A DNA stretch of 38,557 nt from HGM12587 sp945786935 (GTDB lineage Bacteria > Bacillota > Clostridia > Lachnospirales > Lachnospiraceae), in NCBI GenBank assembly GCA_945786935.1, contig CALZFY010000011.1, positions 1-38,557 on the forward strand. Reading direction: 5' to 3'. Under the pieces are notes generated by a model. The model was not told the origin of the DNA and did no database searches. It saw nothing but the letters and a program-made list of their open reading frames with translations. Within the stretch, counting starts at the first letter, position 1; each line of letters starts with the position of its first letter. Shown piece after piece: positions 24,548-33,191 of the stretch. The translations under genes were made by a program, and so were the position numbers.

Positions 24548-25161
24548 TCTCATTTTTAAAGGGTGTCATTGAAGAAATCAGTGAAAAAAGTATTTTTCTG
24601 GATGTTCATGGTGTAGGTTATGAAGTTTTTATGCCATCAGGAAGTGCTGCGTCCCTGCCGGGTGTGGGAGAGGAAGTAAAGCTTCATACGTATCTTCAGA
24701 TCAGTGAAACTGGTGCAGGGCTCTATGGATTTTTAACGAAAGATGAACTTCAGGTGTTTAAACTTCTGATTACAGTCAATGGAATCGGACCAAAAGGAGC
24801 CGTGGGAATCCTTTCTGCCTTAAGTGCCAATGAGCTTCGGCTGGCTGTGCTTTCCGATGATGATAAGGCAATTGCAAAGGCACCGGGAATCGGAGCAAAA
24901 ACTGCGAAAAAACTGATTTTGGAATTAAAGGATAAATTCCATATTGAAGAAGCTATAGAAGAATTTCAGGATGCTTCCACAGTTCGAACCGGGAATCAAA
25001 AGGGGATGTCAGATGCATCCATGGAAGCGGTGTCTGCTTTGGTGGCACTGGGATATTCCAATTCCGATGCCCTGAAGGCTGTTCGTCTGGCAGCAAAGGA
25101 AGAAGGGCAGACCACAGAGGATATCCTGAAGGCAGCTTTAAAACAGCTGGCATTTTTATAA
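24544..25161 (+). CDS. ruvA: Holliday junction branch migration protein RuvA
   Basis: 205 residues: N-terminal OB fold (MISFLKGVIEEISEKSIFLDVHGVGYEV), central double helix-hairpin-helix with NGIGPKGAVGIL and APGIGAKTAKKLILELK, and the C-terminal RuvB-contacting domain (EAVSALVALGYSNSDALKAV). It tetramerises on four-way junctions and loads the RuvB motor. It overlaps the RnfD-like gene by four bases (ATGA), so it is in the same operon. Confidence 0.97.
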   Translation: MISFLKGVIEEISEKSIFLDVHGVGYEVFMPSGSAASLPGVGEEVKLHTYLQISETGAGLYGFLTKDELQVFKLLITVNGIGPKGAVGILSALSANELRLAVLSDDDKAIAKAPGIGAKTAKKLILELKDKFHIEEAIEEFQDASTVRTGNQKGMSDASMEAVSALVALGYSNSDALKAVRLAAKEEGQTTEDILKAALKQLAFL

Positions 25162-25186
25162 GAAAATCCTTAGGGAGAAGTAGTTT

Positions 25187-26191
25187 ATGAAAAAAAGGAT
25201 CATGACCGCAGAGGCTGCAGTGGAGGACGCAAAAATCGAGACCTCCTTGCGGCCGTTGTGTTTAGAAGAATATATTGGACAGGAAAAGGCCAAGGAGCAT
25301 TTAAGAGTTTATATTGATGCAGCGAAAGCCAGAGGAGAAGCTTTAGATCATGTACTGTTCTATGGTCCTCCTGGCTTGGGTAAGACAACTCTTGCAGGAA
25401 TCATTGCCCATGAGATGGGAGTTCATATGAAGGTGACCAGTGGTCCTGCCATAGAAAAGCCCGGAGAGATGGCAGCAATCTTAAACAACCTGCAGGAGGG
25501 AGATGTGCTGTTCATCGATGAAATTCATCGCCTGAATCGTCAGGTGGAAGAAGTATTGTACCCTGCCATGGAAGATTTTTCCATCGATATTATGATTGGA
25601 AAAGGGGCTGCAGCCCGCTCCATCCGTTTGGAGCTTCCCTCGTTTACACTGGTAGGAGCCACCACCAGAGCAGGGCTTTTAAGTGCACCTTTAAGAGACC
25701 GGTTTGGTGTAGTACATCACCTGGAATTTTATACACCCCAGGAGCTTACCACCATCATTACCCGTTCCGCAGCCGTTCTGGGCGTGGAAATTGATGAAAA
25801 GGGAGCTTACGCCATGGCAAGGAGAAGCCGGGGTACGCCAAGACTTGCCAACCGTCTTTTAAAACGTGTCAGGGATTTTGCGCAGGTGAAATATGACGGT
25901 GTCATTACCCAGGAGGTGGCGAATTTTGCCCTGGACCTTCTGGACGTAGATAAATACGGACTGGAGCAGCTGGACCGCACAATTTTGCAGACGATCATTG
26001 AAAAGTTTTGCGGAGGTCCGGTGGGGCTTGATACTCTGGCAGCAGCCATTGGGGAGGATTCCGGCACATTAGAGGATGTCTATGAGCCGTATCTGATCAA
26101 AAACGGATTTTTAAACCGTACACCGAAGGGAAGGGTGGCTACCGATCTGGCCTATGAGCATCTTGGAATACAAAGAGCAAATGAAGGATAG
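25187..26191 (+). CDS. ruvB: Holliday junction ATPase RuvB
   Basis: 334 residues of AAA+ RuvB: SLRPLCLEEYIGQEKAKEHL at the start, Walker A YGPPGLGKTTLAG, Walker B FIDEIHRLNRQVEEVLYPAMED, sensor region VGATTRAGLLSAPLRDRFG, and the C-terminal winged helix (GFLNRTPKGRVATDLAYEHLG). It drives branch migration with RuvA. AGGGAG precedes ATG 25187; ruvA stop is 25 bases upstream. No ruvC is seen in the window, as expected for Firmicutes that use RecU. Confidence 0.98.
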   Translation: MKKRIMTAEAAVEDAKIETSLRPLCLEEYIGQEKAKEHLRVYIDAAKARGEALDHVLFYGPPGLGKTTLAGIIAHEMGVHMKVTSGPAIEKPGEMAAILNNLQEGDVLFIDEIHRLNRQVEEVLYPAMEDFSIDIMIGKGAAARSIRLELPSFTLVGATTRAGLLSAPLRDRFGVVHHLEFYTPQELTTIITRSAAVLGVEIDEKGAYAMARRSRGTPRLANRLLKRVRDFAQVKYDGVITQEVANFALDLLDVDKYGLEQLDRTILQTIIEKFCGGPVGLDTLAAAIGEDSGTLEDVYEPYLIKNGFLNRTPKGRVATDLAYEHLGIQRANEG

Positions 26192-26197
26192 TGAAAT

Positions 26198-26554
26198 ATG
26201 TCAAAAAATGTAACAGAAGTTGTGATCGCAGGAAAAATCATATCAATTTCAGGAGAGGAAGATGCAGCCTACATGACAAAGGTGGCTGCGTTGATCAATG
26301 ATAAGCTGCTGGAGCTTCAGAAGCTGGAAAACTACAGCAGATTATCTGCAGATCAGAAACAGATTTTACTTGGAATGAATCTTGCGGATGATTATTTTCA
26401 GGAAAAAAAGAGAAATCAGATTCTGGAATCTGAATTGGAATTAAAAGACAAGGAACTCTACAGCTTAAAGCATGAGCTGATCAATCTGCAGCTTGACTAT
26501 GAAAAGCTTCAAAAAGAAGTATCCAAAAAAGAAACATTAAAGGAAAAGAAATGA
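26198..26554 (+). CDS. zapA: Cell division protein ZapA
   Basis: 118 residues. The N-terminal beta-alpha ZapA domain (TEVVIAGKIISISGEEDAAYMTKVAALINDKL) is followed by a long coiled coil (about 55-115, ELELKDKELYSLKHELINLQL). It binds and bundles FtsZ at the Z ring. It lies 6 bases after ruvB and overlaps the next gene by four bases (ATGA), which places it within the long ruvA-pbp run. Confidence 0.9.
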   Translation: MSKNVTEVVIAGKIISISGEEDAAYMTKVAALINDKLLELQKLENYSRLSADQKQILLGMNLADDYFQEKKRNQILESELELKDKELYSLKHELINLQLDYEKLQKEVSKKETLKEKK

Positions 26555-28767
26555 GAAAAACAGAATTGCTGGCTCCGGCAGGATCGCTGGAGAGTCTGAT
26601 TGCTGCAGTAAATGCAGGTGCCGATGCAGTCTATATTGGCGGTACGAAGTTCGGCGCAAGAGCTTATGCCAATAATCTGACAGAAGAGGATATGAAATGG
26701 GCTATTGATTACACTCATTTGCACGGGGTGGCTCTCTATATGACCATTAATACTCTTCTGAAGGAAAAAGAATTGGAAGAGCAGTTATATTCTTATGTAA
26801 AACCTTACTATGAGCAGGGGTTAGATGCAGTGATCGTTCAGGATCTGGGTGTTTTAGGGGCTCTGTCTGAGTGGTTTCCGGATCTTCCGATCCATGTTTC
26901 TACCCAGATGACAGTTACCGGGGAGGAAGGCTTTGCTTTTCTTAAAAAATTTCCAAACGTGACGAGAATTGTAACATCCAGGGAGCTTTCTTTGGAAGAG
27001 ATTCGGTGTATCAGAGAACATACGGATCTGGAAATTGAGAGTTTTATTCATGGTGCCCTTTGTTACTGCTATTCCGGGCAGTGTCTTTTAAGCAGCGTCA
27101 TCGGTGGGAGAAGCGGAAATCGGGGACGCTGTGCCCAGCCATGCCGCCTTCCTTATGAGGTATATCAGTCCGGAAAGAAAATTTCAGGAGATAATGAAAA
27201 GTATATCTTAAGTCCTAAGGATTTAAATACCCTGGAAATTCTTCCGGAAATTCTGGACGCAGGAATCGATTCCATGAAAATTGAGGGCAGAATGAAGCGT
27301 CCGGAATATACAGCCGGGGTCGTGAGTATTTACCGGAAATATATTGACCGCTATATGGAGTCTGACGGACGTGACCGCAGAATTGAAAAGCAGGATCTTA
27401 GTAATCTGGAGGAGCTTTTCAGAAAACGTGGTTACAGTAAAGGGTTTTATGTACAGCATAATGGGCGAAATATGATGGCTTTGTCTTCGCCTTCCAATGA
27501 AAAAGAAGAGCGGGAGCGCAGCGTATATTTGGAAAGCCTTTATGAAACCTATGTAAAACAGCAAAAACAGGAAAAAATTAAGGGAATTTTAGAAATTTCG
27601 ACAGGAAATCCTTTGGAGTTGCTGTTAAAATGGAAGGACCTGGAAGTAAAGGTTTGCGGCGCGATGGCTGAACCGGCGATGAAACGGGCCATGACAGCCC
27701 GGGATTTTGAAAAGCAGCTTCGAAAAACAGGAAATACCCCCTTTGTGTTTGAAGAGTTAAAGGTATCAGTACAGGGGGATGTGTTCGTTCCAAACAGTGC
27801 CGTGAATGAACTTCGAAGAAAAGCATTAGAAGAGCTGGAGCGGACTGCTGTAGAAAAATTCCGAAGGACAGCACCTTTTGAGAAAATAAAAACCGGGAAA
27901 GAAGCAAAAATGCCTCTAAAAGACTGGAATCCGACATTCCATGTGTCAGTGGAAACAAAGGAGCAGCTGGAAACGGTTCTTGAGTTTAAAGAAGTGGAAA
28001 GCATCTATGTAGACAGCAGTCTTATGGATATGAAAGAATTGTCAAAGTTTTGTGAATCCTTAGGAGAACTAAGGAGCAAAAAGAAATTTTTCTATATCCT
28101 TCCACCGATCTTTCGAAAAGAAACTGCAGGGAATTATACGAGAGAGTATCAGGAGCTTGGGAAGCCCCTTTTTGACGGATTTGTTGTGAAAAATCTGGAA
28201 AGCTACCAGTGGCTTATTTCTATGGGATGTGAGCATCCGGTGGTTACAGATGCCAATCTGTATACCTTTAACCGGCGTGCGGCCGCGTTCTGGAGAGAGC
28301 AAAGCCATGTATTATATGAAACATTACCTTTGGAATTAAATGCCAGAGAACTGGCTTTGAGAGGCTGTGAGGATGATGAACTTATCATTTATGGACATTT
28401 GCCGGTGATGGTCAGCGCAGGCTGTGTTTATCGTTCCCTGAAGCGCTGCCGTAAAGGACAGAAGGAAACCCTTGGAACTGAAAATTATATGCGGTTAAAA
28501 GACCGGAAAAATATGAAGTTTGCCATAAAACCGGTGTGCAGGGAATGCTATAATGTGATCTATAACAGCCAGCCTTTAAGCCTTTTGAACTTACAGGACT
28601 TTGTTGCTGATTTAAGACCGGCATCTTTGAGACTTAATTTTACGCTGGAAGACAAAAAAGAAACCAAAAAAGTATTGGGACTTTTTATAGAAAATATGAA
28701 GCATGGACTTCCTGTGGAGGAACTTCCGGACTTTACCAGAGGACATTTTAAACGAGGAGTAGAATAA
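26551..28767 (+). CDS. U32 family protein with DUF3656 (RlhA/TrhP-like, former 'collagenase')
   Basis: 738 residues. The N-terminal U32 barrel opens with ELLAPAGSLESLIAAVNAGADAVYIGG and contains the conserved cysteine cluster CYCYSGQCLLSSVIGGRSGNRG then GRCAQPCR (about 170-200), which in studied members binds an Fe-S cluster. The middle is a DUF3656-type domain (about 380-450). The C-terminal part ends with CRECYNVIYNSQPLSLL, also conserved. Characterised U32 members RlhA and TrhP add hydroxyl groups to 23S rRNA and tRNA, using prephenate; older annotations call them peptidases. The long form seen here is usual in Clostridia. Whether it acts on rRNA or tRNA is unknown. Confidence 0.93.
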   Translation: MRKTELLAPAGSLESLIAAVNAGADAVYIGGTKFGARAYANNLTEEDMKWAIDYTHLHGVALYMTINTLLKEKELEEQLYSYVKPYYEQGLDAVIVQDLGVLGALSEWFPDLPIHVSTQMTVTGEEGFAFLKKFPNVTRIVTSRELSLEEIRCIREHTDLEIESFIHGALCYCYSGQCLLSSVIGGRSGNRGRCAQPCRLPYEVYQSGKKISGDNEKYILSPKDLNTLEILPEILDAGIDSMKIEGRMKRPEYTAGVVSIYRKYIDRYMESDGRDRRIEKQDLSNLEELFRKRGYSKGFYVQHNGRNMMALSSPSNEKEERERSVYLESLYETYVKQQKQEKIKGILEISTGNPLELLLKWKDLEVKVCGAMAEPAMKRAMTARDFEKQLRKTGNTPFVFEELKVSVQGDVFVPNSAVNELRRKALEELERTAVEKFRRTAPFEKIKTGKEAKMPLKDWNPTFHVSVETKEQLETVLEFKEVESIYVDSSLMDMKELSKFCESLGELRSKKKFFYILPPIFRKETAGNYTREYQELGKPLFDGFVVKNLESYQWLISMGCEHPVVTDANLYTFNRRAAAFWREQSHVLYETLPLELNARELALRGCEDDELIIYGHLPVMVSAGCVYRSLKRCRKGQKETLGTENYMRLKDRKNMKFAIKPVCRECYNVIYNSQPLSLLNLQDFVADLRPASLRLNFTLEDKKETKKVLGLFIENMKHGLPVEELPDFTRGHFKRGVE

Positions 28768-28768
28768 A

Positions 28769-30148
28769 GTGACGAATCTGATCGTGGAATTGTCAAAATA
28801 TGCACTCATTTTACTGATGGCATTATATACCTGTATGACCTTTGTGTCTTTTCGCATGAAGACGAGAAAATCCTCGGATTACATGTTGGGAGAGATGACC
28901 TTTCTCATGCTGCTGTTACAGTTTGTGGCATATCTTGTGCTTTATCTGAAGCTGGGAGAGCAGGAAGAAATGATCTATTATTATGGTTTTCAGGCGTTGT
29001 TTATGCTGCTGGTGGTCATTTTGTGGAGATTGTTTTATAAGGATATCCACAGAACATTGCTATCTAATACCTGTATGCTCATGACCATTGGCCTGATCAT
29101 TCTCACAAGGATCGATCAGAAGCAATCTGTCCGCCAGTTTCAGATCATCATAGCATCCATGCTGATCAGTATGCTGGTGCCGGTGGTGATCAGAAAATGG
29201 AAGAATTGCTGTAACTATGATCTGGTGTATGGAATTACGGGCATTGTGCTTTTGGGAGCTGTACTGATCTTAAGTGTTGCCACCTATGGAGCAAATATAT
29301 CTTTTACCATCGCAGGAATTACATTGCAGCCTTCGGAATTTGTGAAAATATTATTTGTATTTTTTGTGGCAGGGCGGTTTTACCGTTCGGTGGAATTTAA
29401 AGATCTGGCAATCACAACGGTCTTTGCCGCAGCTCATGTACTGATTCTCGTGGCATCCACAGACCTGGGCGGTGCATTGCTGTTTTTTGTAACCTATCTG
29501 GTGATGCTTTATGTGGCAACCAAAAAGGCCGGCTACTGTATCCTTGGTCTGGGAGCCGGAAGTGTAGCAGGAATAGCTGCCTATTTTCTCTTTTCACATA
29601 TCCGGGTCAGAGTCATGGCATGGCAGGATCCCTGGAGCTGCATTGACAAAGAAGGTTATCAGGTGGCACAGTCATTGTTTGCCATCGGAACCGGTGGATG
29701 GACCGGTATGGGACTTGGACAGGGCATGCCTTCGGGAATTCCCTTTGTATCAAAGGATTCCATTTTTTCGGCAATCTCAGAAGAGCTGGGAGGAATCTTT
29801 GCAATCTGTGTGATCTTCCTTTGCATGTGCATCTTTTTAAGTTTTTTCAATTTGGCTATGAAGGTAAAAAAATCCTTTTATTGTTATATTGCCATGGGAC
29901 TTGGAACCATGTATGCAACTCAGGTGCTCCTTACCATTGGGGGCGCAGTGAAATTTATTCCGCTGACAGGAGTTACCCTGCCACTGGTCAGCTATGGAGG
30001 CAGTTCCATTCTGTCTACATTGATCATGTTAGGTGTGGTCCAGGGCATCAGCCTGATCATTTATGATGAGGAAAGAGAAGTTGAAAAAGAACGAAATCGA
30101 CTTGAACGGGAAAAAAGAAGAAAAGCAAAAGAAAAACAAAAAGCCTAA
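28769..30148 (+). CDS. SEDS-family peptidoglycan glycosyltransferase (FtsW/RodA/SpoVE)
   Basis: 459 residues with about ten to eleven membrane helices. The SEDS signature is seen in LQPSEFVKILFVFF, VASTDLGGALLFF (catalytic Asp in the STDLG loop), GQGMPSGIPFVSKDSIFSAISEELG and PLTGVTLPLVSYGGSSILST. It polymerises lipid II into glycan strands with a class B PBP; the partner is the next gene. The GTG start at 28769 has GAGGAG 9 bases upstream and lies one base after the previous stop. The C-terminus is a highly charged Glu/Arg/Lys tail. Which of FtsW, RodA or SpoVE cannot be decided; the N-terminal extension of extra helices fits the Clostridial PbpA-linked form. Confidence 0.93.
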   Translation: MTNLIVELSKYALILLMALYTCMTFVSFRMKTRKSSDYMLGEMTFLMLLLQFVAYLVLYLKLGEQEEMIYYYGFQALFMLLVVILWRLFYKDIHRTLLSNTCMLMTIGLIILTRIDQKQSVRQFQIIIASMLISMLVPVVIRKWKNCCNYDLVYGITGIVLLGAVLILSVATYGANISFTIAGITLQPSEFVKILFVFFVAGRFYRSVEFKDLAITTVFAAAHVLILVASTDLGGALLFFVTYLVMLYVATKKAGYCILGLGAGSVAGIAAYFLFSHIRVRVMAWQDPWSCIDKEGYQVAQSLFAIGTGGWTGMGLGQGMPSGIPFVSKDSIFSAISEELGGIFAICVIFLCMCIFLSFFNLAMKVKKSFYCYIAMGLGTMYATQVLLTIGGAVKFIPLTGVTLPLVSYGGSSILSTLIMLGVVQGISLIIYDEEREVEKERNRLEREKRRKAKEKQKA

Positions 30149-31541
30149 AAATCAGGAAATGCTCTATGTTTCCTACATTTTTCTGGGAATCTTTGTGTGC
30201 ATGATCGGCTATTTTGTGTATTTTCAGACGGTGGTCAGCAGCAATGTGATCACCAGTCCCTATAATAAGAGACAGGATACCTTTGCAGACAGAGTGATCC
30301 GGGGAGATATTTTAACAGAGGATGGAGAGGTTATTGCCACGACAAATGTATCGGCTGACGGAACGGAAACGAGAGTTTATCCGGATGGACGTATGTTTTC
30401 CCATGTGGTGGGGTATGCATCCCACGGAAAGACCGGTATAGAGCTTCTTGGTAATTATCAGCTGTTAAGCTCCCATGCATATTTTCTGGAACGCTTCGTA
30501 AACGAGGTAAAGGAAGAAAAGAATATGGGAGACAGAATTGTCACCACATTGAATTATGAGCTGCAAAAGGCAGCTTATGATGCACTGGGAAACAAAAAAG
30601 GTGCTGTGGTAGCCTTAGAACCTTCTACGGGAAAAATCCTTGCCATGGTTTCCAAGCCGGATTTTGATCCGAATCAGGTTGAACAAAATTGGAAGGAAAT
30701 CTCCGGCAGCAGCGACAGTGTGCTGTTAAACAGAGTAACGCAGGGGCTGTATCCTCCGGGATCTACCTTTAAAATTGTTACTTTGCTGGAATATATCAGG
30801 GAAGGAAACGATCTGGAAAGCTGGTCTTACGAATGTAATGGCAAGTTTACAGAGGATGATGTGACAATTGGATGTTATCATGGAAAAAGCCATGGAACCA
30901 TTGATCTTAAGACTGCCTTTGCCAAATCCTGTAACGGTGCTTTTGCAAAGATTGGGCTGGAACTGGAAAATCGGAAGTTTTTGCAAACCTGTAAGGAACT
31001 GTTGTTTAACAGCGATCTTCCGGTGGAATTACCCTATAAACAAAGCTCTGTGAAATTAAGCGGGGAGCTTTCTACCGGTACCATCCTGCAGACTGCCATT
31101 GGACAGGCAACTACGGAAGTGACACCGATGCATATGGCCATGATTACTGCGGCTGTTGCCAATGGCGGCACTTTGATGAAGCCATATCTCATGGATTCTA
31201 TTGAAAATTATATGGGAGAACGGGTAAAAAAATATATGCCGAGCTCCTATGGTAAGCTCATGACTGCAGAGGAAGCGGCAATCCTGACAGAATATATGAC
31301 AGAAACGGTTCAAAGCGGCACAGCAACTGCATTGAAAAATGAAGCATACACGGCAGCGGGTAAGACCGGTACTGCAGAATATTCCAGCGATAAATCAAAA
31401 AGCCATGCCTGGTTTGTGGGATTTTCCAATGTGGATGCTCCGGATCTGGTAGTTTGTGTTATTGTAGAGGGTGCAGGATCAGGCAGTGAATATGCGGTTC
31501 CCATTGCGAAAAAGCTTTTTGATGTTTACCATTTGATTTAA
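30063..31541 (+). CDS. Class B penicillin-binding protein (transpeptidase, PbpA-like)
   Basis: Up to 492 residues. A basic cytoplasmic start (Lys-rich, about 1-33) precedes one membrane helix (about 35-55, VSYIFLGIFVCMIGYFVYF). Transpeptidase motifs are S234-T-F-K237, S289-C-N291 and K434-T-G-T. It crosslinks peptidoglycan stem peptides with the adjacent SEDS protein. Start choice is unclear: ATG 30063/30066 lacks a ribosome site and overlaps the SEDS gene by 86 bases; TTG 30081 has GAGGAAAGAG just upstream; ATG 30159 starts right before the helix but has a poor site. The protein is short for class B PBPs and lacks a large dimerisation domain, like PbpA. Confidence 0.92.
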   Translation: MMRKEKLKKNEIDLNGKKEEKQKKNKKPKNQEMLYVSYIFLGIFVCMIGYFVYFQTVVSSNVITSPYNKRQDTFADRVIRGDILTEDGEVIATTNVSADGTETRVYPDGRMFSHVVGYASHGKTGIELLGNYQLLSSHAYFLERFVNEVKEEKNMGDRIVTTLNYELQKAAYDALGNKKGAVVALEPSTGKILAMVSKPDFDPNQVEQNWKEISGSSDSVLLNRVTQGLYPPGSTFKIVTLLEYIREGNDLESWSYECNGKFTEDDVTIGCYHGKSHGTIDLKTAFAKSCNGAFAKIGLELENRKFLQTCKELLFNSDLPVELPYKQSSVKLSGELSTGTILQTAIGQATTEVTPMHMAMITAAVANGGTLMKPYLMDSIENYMGERVKKYMPSSYGKLMTAEEAAILTEYMTETVQSGTATALKNEAYTAAGKTGTAEYSSDKSKSHAWFVGFSNVDAPDLVVCVIVEGAGSGSEYAVPIAKKLFDVYHLI

Positions 31542-31543
31542 GT

Positions 31544-31571
31544 TGTATTCACGGGATCAATTTGTTATAAT
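31544..31571 (+). promoter_or_regulatory. Promoter of the Nudix gene
   Basis: TTGTAT (31544-31549), 16-base spacer, TATAAT (31566-31571) with a TGT extended -10 element immediately upstream. It starts 3 bases after the PBP stop codon. Confidence 0.75.
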
Positions 31572-31620
31572 AGCAACAGGTCTTGATAAGACACACCAGC
31601 GATGCACAGGAGGAATTGCA

Positions 31621-32073
31621 ATGATTGAAGCAACGAGCTGCGGCGGTGTGGTAATATTTCGAGGTAAAATCCTTCTTTTGTACAAAAATTATAAAAATAA
31701 GTACGAAGGCTGGGTATTGCCCAAGGGAACTGTGGAAGCAGGAGAGGATTATAAGGAAACTGCTGCCAGGGAGGTTCTTGAAGAAGCAGGGGTAAATGCG
31801 TCTATTATTAAATATGTGGGAAAGAGCCAGTATTCCTTCCATGTACCGGAAGATACGGTAGAGAAAGACGTACATTGGTACCTGATGATGTCGGATAGCT
31901 ATTATAGCAAACCACAGCGTGAAGAGTATTTTGTGGATTCCGGCTATTACAAATATCATGAAGCCTATCATCTTCTGAAATTTGCCAATGAAAAGCAGAT
32001 TTTGGAAAATGCCTATCAGGAATACATGGATTTGAAACGAGCCAATCTTTGGGGAACAAAGAAATACTTTTAG
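31621..32073 (+). CDS. Nudix hydrolase
   Basis: 150 residues. The Nudix box is complete (GTVEAGEDYKETAAREVLEE then AG), preceded by GWVLPKG. It hydrolyses a nucleoside diphosphate linked to another moiety; the EGWVLPKG form is often seen in diadenosine polyphosphate hydrolase-like or MutT-like members, so the substrate is not fixed. The start at 31621 follows AGGAGG by 7 bases. The C-terminal 60 residues have an aromatic-rich helical stretch (SYYSKPQREEYFVDSGYYKYHEAYHL) outside the core. The gene has its own promoter and terminator. Confidence 0.9.
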   Translation: MIEATSCGGVVIFRGKILLLYKNYKNKYEGWVLPKGTVEAGEDYKETAAREVLEEAGVNASIIKYVGKSQYSFHVPEDTVEKDVHWYLMMSDSYYSKPQREEYFVDSGYYKYHEAYHLLKFANEKQILENAYQEYMDLKRANLWGTKKYF

Positions 32074-32100
32074 AACGGTTTACCGAAATTTCAGAGAAAG

Positions 32101-32141
32101 AAAAATCCATTTGCGAAGCAAAGTTTGCATGGATTTTTTTT
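32101..32141 (+). terminator. Terminator after the Nudix gene
   Basis: AAAAATCCAT (32101-32110) pairs with ATGGATTTTT (32129-32138); the intervening span has a smaller TTTGC / GCAAA stem. Seven or more T residues close it. Confidence 0.85.
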
Positions 32142-32181
32142 CTTATCTGAAAGGAAATGAAAGATTAGATAAGGAGTTCCT

Positions 32182-32496
32182 ATGAGGTGGGCAGTCAATC
32201 TTTATACAACTGAAAAAACGAAAAAGAAGCTGCCGGGAATCATGCAAAAAATAAGAAAAGGAAAGTTTCAGCCGGGAATCTGGTTGATTACCATTGCTTC
32301 CAATGAGCAAAATCTTTTGGACTTATTTCACAGTGCCTGTTATCTTCAGCCTGTCTTTCAAAGGATGAATCCGGAGATCGTAGGAATTGCTCAGGACGAG
32401 GAGGCGGCGAGAGAGCTGGTATTGGAAATCATAAAGGACGTATATGAAAAGCAGGGAAATTTTGATGTGCGGACTTATTTTGAATTTCAGGAGTAG
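32182..32496 (+). CDS. Conserved hypothetical small protein
   Basis: 104 residues starting MRWAVNLYTTEKTKKKLPGI; not recognised as a named family. It has no signal peptide or membrane helix, is moderately basic at the start and acidic toward the end, and looks like an alpha/beta fold (strands ITIASN and EIVGIAQDEEAA). AAGGAG lies upstream of ATG 32182. The next gene starts 3 bases after the stop, so it heads an operon with the DUF2953 halves, ytfJ and a small membrane peptide. Confidence 0.8.
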   Translation: MRWAVNLYTTEKTKKKLPGIMQKIRKGKFQPGIWLITIASNEQNLLDLFHSACYLQPVFQRMNPEIVGIAQDEEAARELVLEIIKDVYEKQGNFDVRTYFEFQE

Positions 32497-32499
32497 TTT

Positions 32500-32763
32500 T
32501 TGTCTATGCTGGAAATAATCTTAACAATTTTAAAATACGTAAGCCTTGGAGTGGGTGTCCTTTTACTGGTTGTTATGGCCTTGCTTTTGCTGGTTCTTCT
32601 GGTACCGGTACGATATGAGATCAAGGGTGAAAAAGAAGAGAAGCTGACAGGCAGGATAAAAATTCACTGGCTGTTTCATATCGTGAGTTTTCAGACCAGT
32701 TATGAAAATAATGAGATGAAGCAGATTTTGCGTATTTTTGGAGTGCCGGTATGGAAAAAATAA
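32500..32763 (+). CDS. DUF2953-type membrane protein, N-terminal fragment (frame broken)
   Basis: 87 residues: an N-terminal membrane helix (about 10-37, VSLGVGVLLLVVMALLLLVLLVPV) followed by RYEIKGEKEEKLTGRIKIHWLFHIVSFQ, the opening of DUF2953 proteins such as Bacillus YtfI. The frame stops right after GGAAAAAATAA. Family proteins continue for another 130-150 residues, which are found in the -1 frame (32751-33191). With seven instead of six A residues at 32755-32760 the two frames would join. AGGAG (32489-32493) is 6 bases before TTG 32500 and 12 before ATG 32506, so the TTG is the likelier start. Confidence 0.75.
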   Translation: MSMLEIILTILKYVSLGVGVLLLVVMALLLLVLLVPVRYEIKGEKEEKLTGRIKIHWLFHIVSFQTSYENNEMKQILRIFGVPVWKK

Positions 32764-33191
32764 AAGAATTGTTTCGTACTGTCGCAGATGCGGTCAGGAA
32801 TATCAGAACGGAGATAGATTTTTACAAAAATCTCTGGGACAAGCCCCAGGGAAAAAAGTCTGTGGAACATTTGTGGAGGGAAATCTGTTACCTTCTAAAA
32901 AAGGGAAAGCCAACAAAGATTCGGGGAAAACTTTTGTTTGGAACCGGTGATCCGGCCACTACAGGGCAGGCTTTGGGAGTGCTTGGTGCAGTTTACGGAT
33001 TTCTTCCGGAAGACCTTTTCATTACTCCGGATTTTGAAAATGAGGTATATGAAGGGACCATTGATGTAAAAGGCAGACTGAGGCTCATTCATCTGCTGAT
33101 CGTAGCAGTGAGACTGTTGATAGACAGAGATTTCAGATATGTTGTGAAAAAAGTATTAGCCAAGGAGGGTCAAGAACATGAACAACAATGA
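32751..33191 (+). CDS. DUF2953-type protein, C-terminal fragment (-1 frame)
   Basis: 146 residues containing the conserved C-terminal part of DUF2953 (KIRGKLLFGTGDPATTGQALGVLGAVYGFL, then GTIDVKGRLRLIHLLIVAVRLLIDRDFR). It has no membrane helix at its own start; that lies in the preceding fragment. The ATG at 32751 overlaps the upstream frame by 13 bases and could be read by re-initiation, but GTGCCGGT before it is not a ribosome site. It is either half of one interrupted gene or a product of frameshifting. It overlaps ytfJ by 14 bases. The DUF2953-ytfJ pair matches Bacillus ytfI-ytfJ. Confidence 0.72.
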   Translation: MEKIKELFRTVADAVRNIRTEIDFYKNLWDKPQGKKSVEHLWREICYLLKKGKPTKIRGKLLFGTGDPATTGQALGVLGAVYGFLPEDLFITPDFENEVYEGTIDVKGRLRLIHLLIVAVRLLIDRDFRYVVKKVLAKEGQEHEQQ

